Assembly: GCA_964627665.1 (NCBI GenBank)
Contig: CAZVKG010000003.1
Coordinates: forward strand, 1-64,000
Direction: 5' to 3'
DNA length: 64,000 bases
Source: UBA1351 sp964627665
GTDB lineage: Bacteria; Bacillota; Clostridia; Lachnospirales; Vallitaleaceae
Under the pieces are notes generated by a model. It was given only the letters and a program-made list of their open reading frames with translations, searched no databases and was not told the DNA's origin. The position numbers and the translations under genes were made by a program. Below, piece after piece: positions 61,606 through 64,000 of the stretch. Within the stretch, counting starts at the first letter, position 1. Each line of letters starts with the position of its first letter.

Positions 61606-62796
61606 CTATTTGATCTTACCGTGTTTTCGATTTAATATGGACGCCCGATATATTTTATCATATCCATATTTTTCTCTGACACGGTCGACCATTTCATCCA
61701 CTTTATTATCCTCTTTATCTTTAGGCTCAAACAAAGAGATTTGTTGTACGTGATTATCCGAGAAATTCGACAACGAAATACCTAACAAACGAATTGGCTT
61801 ATTGGCCTTATTCTTTAAATAGAGCCCTAAGACAATTTCAAAAATTTGATTCGTTGCATCGGTAGATTGCTCTATACTAACACTTCGCGTCACGACCTGA
61901 AAATCATTATATTTTATCTTCAGCTGAATCGTTCGACCTTTTAACATTTTCTTCCTAAGTCGATATCCAACTGTATCTGCTAAAACCAACAATTCTTGTT
62001 TTACTTCGTCGACGTCTTTAATGTCCTGACTATATGTCAATTCATTCCCAACGCTTTGCAACTTGGATTTACTCTCCGGATCCAATACCGAGTTACTATG
62101 ACCATTAGATGATTGACGCATGGATTTTGCATGACGCTCTCCAAAGTTATCTTCTAACATCTTTAGAGATGCTGTTGCTAAATCACCAATGCTTTTTATT
62201 CCTAACTGATTTAACTTTGTTCCTGTCTTACCCCCAATTCCATAAAGTTTACCGACAGACATGGGCCACATTTTTTCTTGAATCTCATCGGGATAGAGTG
62301 TCGTTATTCCCATCGGTTTTTTCATGTCTGAAGCCATTTTAGCCAATAGCTTGTTCGTAGAAATACCTACAGAGCAACCTAATCCAAGCTCATTATAAAT
62401 ATGTTGTTGAATTTTATCAGCCATAACTTGAGGTTGGCCAAATAGATGCTCCGAACCTGTCATATCTAAAAACGCTTCATCAATAGAAAGTTGTTCTTTT
62501 AAGGGAGTATACTGATCAAAAATATCCATCACCTGAGCACTCATTGATGCATAAAGTCCATAGGTAGATTTCACCGCAATAACTGTCGGAAGACAACGTT
62601 TTGCTTGATATATAGGCATCGTCGTCTTAATTCCATATGCCTTCGCTTCATAACTTGCAGCTAACACAATACCACTCCGGCGACTTGGGTCACCGACAAC
62701 GATCATCGGCTGCCCTTGAAGTTCCGGGTGGATGACTTGCTCACAGGATGCAAAAAAAGAATTCATATCTATATGTAGTATTAACTGTTCTTTCAT
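61606..62796 (-). CDS. dinB: DNA polymerase IV
   Basis: Y-family polymerase for translesion synthesis. 396 residues; motif I LHIDMNSFFASCEQ has the first catalytic Asp, LSIDEAFLDMTGS the second acidic pair, and GCSVGISTNKLLAKMASDMKKP the fingers/palm end. The C-terminal little-finger domain and a basic tail are present, so the enzyme should be active. A beta-clamp-binding motif is suggested by QISLF near the C-terminus. No SOS box of the LexA type is obvious upstream. Confidence 0.94.
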   Translation of the reverse strand: MKEQLILHIDMNSFFASCEQVIHPELQGQPMIVVGDPSRRSGIVLAASYEAKAYGIKTTMPIYQAKRCLPTVIAVKSTYGLYASMSAQVMDIFDQYTPLKEQLSIDEAFLDMTGSEHLFGQPQVMADKIQQHIYNELGLGCSVGISTNKLLAKMASDMKKPMGITTLYPDEIQEKMWPMSVGKLYGIGGKTGTKLNQLGIKSIGDLATASLKMLEDNFGERHAKSMRQSSNGHSNSVLDPESKSKLQSVGNELTYSQDIKDVDEVKQELLVLADTVGYRLRKKMLKGRTIQLKIKYNDFQVVTRSVSIEQSTDATNQIFEIVLGLYLKNKANKPIRLLGISLSNFSDNHVQQISLFEPKDKEDNKVDEMVDRVREKYGYDKIYRASILNRKHGKIK

Positions 62797-62845
62797 ACTT
62801 TCACCAACCTTTTGTTATCTACAATTATACCGTAAACTTTTCAAT

Positions 62846-62874
62846 TTGACACTACTATTTCTCTATGATATAAT
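62846..62874 (+). promoter_or_regulatory. Promoter of the rubredoxin-like gene
   Basis: TTGACA (62846-62851) and TATAAT (62869-62874), both perfect, with a 17-base spacer. Confidence 0.88.
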
Positions 62875-62878
62875 TTAC

Positions 62879-62905
62879 TTGATTATCAATTAATAACAAT
62901 TATCA
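62879..62905. promoter_or_regulatory. Fur/PerR-like operator at the rubredoxin-like gene
   Basis: TTGATTATCAA (62879-62889) is followed at once by TAATAACAATTATCA (62891-62905), which fits 12 of 14 fixed positions of TGATAATnATTATCA. The site covers the transcription start region just past the -10 box, where a repressor would block initiation. The same core occurs upstream of gltB. Confidence 0.5.
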
Positions 62906-62921
62906 AATAGGAGGTAACGAA

Positions 62922-63254
62922 ATGAGTTTATGGAAATGTTCACAATGTGGTTTTATTAATGAAGGCGAAACAGCACCGCTAGAATGTCCAAAGTGTGGTG
63001 CTCCACAAGAAAAGTTCAATGCATTAGATGATGAGGCTGCAAAAAAAGTATATGATTCAGATCGTACGAATGATATACACACAGAGATTATTAATTTATG
63101 TGCAGCAATCGTTGATTTGGCGCACGAAGGCGTTGAACTTGATTTGGATCCGGGTTGTGTTAGCGATTTTAAAAAAGCCATCGACGATGCTTGGGTCATT
63201 AAGCAACGTTCAAAAGCTGAATTAGCCATCCATGTCGGAAAAGGCAAATGGTAA
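62922..63254 (+). CDS. Rubredoxin-like iron protein with a helical C-terminal domain
   Basis: A 110-residue cytoplasmic protein. Residues 4-30 form a rubredoxin-type knuckle: WKCSQCGFI and CPKCGAPQEKF give the four iron- or zinc-binding cysteines, as in the C-terminal domain of rubrerythrin. The remaining 75 residues are mainly helical (NDIHTEIINLCAAIVDLAHEG and FKKAIDDAWVIKQRSKAELA, given as landmarks). There is no diiron helix bundle, so it is not a rubrerythrin. Role: electron transfer or peroxide defence is suggested by the PerR-like operator, but this is inference. Monocistronic. Confidence 0.85.
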   Translation: MSLWKCSQCGFINEGETAPLECPKCGAPQEKFNALDDEAAKKVYDSDRTNDIHTEIINLCAAIVDLAHEGVELDLDPGCVSDFKKAIDDAWVIKQRSKAELAIHVGKGKW

Positions 63255-63290
63255 ACCACTAATCAACTTAACAGGTAAAATAATTAACCA

Positions 63291-63320
63291 AAAGCAAATG
63301 CTCCTAAGCATTTGCTTTTT
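63291..63320 (+). terminator. Terminator of the rubredoxin-like gene
   Basis: A 12-bp perfect stem (63291-63302 with 63307-63318) with a 4-base loop and a following T run. Confidence 0.88.
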
Positions 63321-63324
63321 TTAC

Positions 63325-63353
63325 TTGACGTAATGACCGTTCATGTTTAGAAT
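63325..63353 (+). promoter_or_regulatory. Promoter of the flavodoxin-like gene
   Basis: TTGACG (63325-63330) and TAGAAT (63348-63353) with a 17-base spacer. Confidence 0.65.
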
Positions 63354-63373
63354 GTGATTAGGTAGGTGAATAT

Positions 63374-63844
63374 ATGAAAACCATTGTACTATATACAACA
63401 AGACACGGAAGTACTGAAGTAATCGCTAAAAATATCGCTTCTAAGCTTAATGCGGATGTGTGTAATATTCTAAAAGAACCCATTCCCAATTTAAGAGAAT
63501 ATGAAGCAATCATTATTGGTGCCCCCATATATCTCGGATCAATTAATCCAAAAATGACCGCACTGATTGAGAGAAACACCTCTACGCTCTTAAGCAAAAA
63601 ATTAGGGCTTTTCCTTGTTTGTCTCATGGATGAGGAGCTTGCTGCTGATCAATTTAATACAGCTTATGGAAACGAACTATTATCTCATTCAACAGCAGAT
63701 GGATTTTTTGGTGGAAAAATGCCGGAAAATATGCTAAACCCAATCGAAAAAATCATTACACATGTTGCGTTTCGTCATAAACCCATACATGAAGATATTC
63801 TTACAACAGAAGTTGAAAAGTTTATTGAAATATTTAAAGCTTAA
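63374..63844 (+). CDS. Flavodoxin-domain protein
   Basis: A 156-residue flavodoxin fold. The FMN phosphate loop is LYTTRHGSTEVIAKNIA (about 5-21), and EAIIIGAPIYLGSINPKM (about 43-60) is the second FMN-contact region. Its length and sequence resemble protoporphyrinogen-oxidase-like HemG and the short flavodoxins of Clostridia, which act as low-potential electron carriers. No partner oxidoreductase is adjacent. It follows the rubredoxin-like gene but with a terminator and its own promoter between them. AGGTAGG ribosome site. Confidence 0.88.
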   Translation: MKTIVLYTTRHGSTEVIAKNIASKLNADVCNILKEPIPNLREYEAIIIGAPIYLGSINPKMTALIERNTSTLLSKKLGLFLVCLMDEELAADQFNTAYGNELLSHSTADGFFGGKMPENMLNPIEKIITHVAFRHKPIHEDILTTEVEKFIEIFKA

Positions 63845-63874
63845 AAGGTTGAGTGAAAACTCAACCTTTTTTTT
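63843..63874 (+). terminator. Terminator of the flavodoxin-like gene
   Basis: A 12-bp perfect stem (63843-63854 with 63859-63870) with a 4-base loop, followed by eight T. Confidence 0.88.
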
Positions 63875-64000
63875 GTGTGATTAATTCATCGATCATGCCA
63901 GTTCGATCGTATAAAATTTTACATGTTGAATGTGTCAAGTCATTTGATTTAACCCATTCACAAAATTCACAATCCGTACGCCATCGTATATGAACAACGA
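63861..64000 (-). CDS. C-terminal end of a gene cut by the right edge
   Basis: One minus-strand frame stays open from the window edge to TGA at 63861-63863, giving 45 residues with a C-x2-C pair (TDCEFCEWVKSND) and a later Cys (HSTCKILYD). The stop lies within the terminator stem of the convergent flavodoxin gene. The other two minus frames have stops. The piece is too short to assign a family. Confidence 0.5.
   Translation of the reverse strand, partial: VVHIRWRTDCEFCEWVKSNDLTHSTCKILYDRTGMIDELITQKKG

Overview
The window is a low-GC chromosomal segment of an anaerobic, Gram-positive Clostridia-type bacterium. This rests on strong AAGGAGG-type ribosome binding sites, TTGACA/TATAAT promoters, two T-box leaders, oxygen-sensitive or anaerobe-typical proteins (a 2-hydroxyacyl-CoA dehydratase-activator-like giant protein, a rubredoxin-like protein, an Fe-S aldo/keto reductase) and a class-A-like RNase P RNA. 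The gene set resembles Lachnospirales, but genus and species cannot be fixed from the sequence alone. It is housekeeping-rich DNA; I see no prophage, insertion sequence, CRISPR array, rRNA or tRNA.

Layout. 1-7.2 kb: Lon protease, an ArsR-type regulator, and a CUT1 sugar transporter (binding protein plus two permeases, no ATPase) behind a strong promoter followed by three palindromes. 7.2-15.2 kb: a leftward branched-chain amino acid operon ilvN-ilvC-cimA-leuB-ilvD-ilvB under an isoleucine T-box, which implies isoleucine synthesis through citramalate. 15.3-21.7 kb: a probable five-gene leftward operon with a Ca2+-type P-ATPase, topoisomerase III, and an ExbB/ExbD-like proton-channel pair plus a third anchored protein, unexpected in a single-membrane cell. 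21.8-27.3 kb: AzlCD exporter, LUD protein, LiaF-like protein, a two-gene AmmeMemoRadiSam set (Memo-AMMECR1 fusion and radical SAM enzyme) and a Bax-inhibitor-1 protein. 27.3-33.4 kb: an EAL-CBS-GGDEF protein, an exported M14 peptidase, rnpB (its terminator lies antisense inside the peptidase gene), a polytopic membrane protein, signal peptidase I and queA.

33.5-46 kb: AraC-type regulator, pheST under a phenylalanine T-box, an exported unknown, and gltBD. 46-53 kb: Fe-S aldo/keto reductase, the IscU-like/GGGtGRT pair, a histidine phosphatase, a cyclophilin, a TPR-GGDEF protein and Era. 53-60.5 kb: a 1429-residue BadF/HgdC-like protein, a degenerate receiver with a zinc ribbon, and a cluster of small membrane proteins around a MocR-type regulator that lacks the PLP lysine. 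60.6-64 kb: NdpA-like nucleoid protein, DNA polymerase IV, a rubredoxin-like protein, a flavodoxin-like protein and a gene cut by the right edge.

Themes: amino acid supply (ilv/leu, gltBD, pheST) is controlled by tRNA charging and probably by a Fur/PerR-like factor; two cyclic-di-GMP proteins suggest surface-state control. The parts most likely to hide undescribed biology are the ExbBD-like motor operon, the PLP-lysine-less MocR cluster, the IscU-like/GGGtGRT pair and the pseudo-receiver next to the giant activase.
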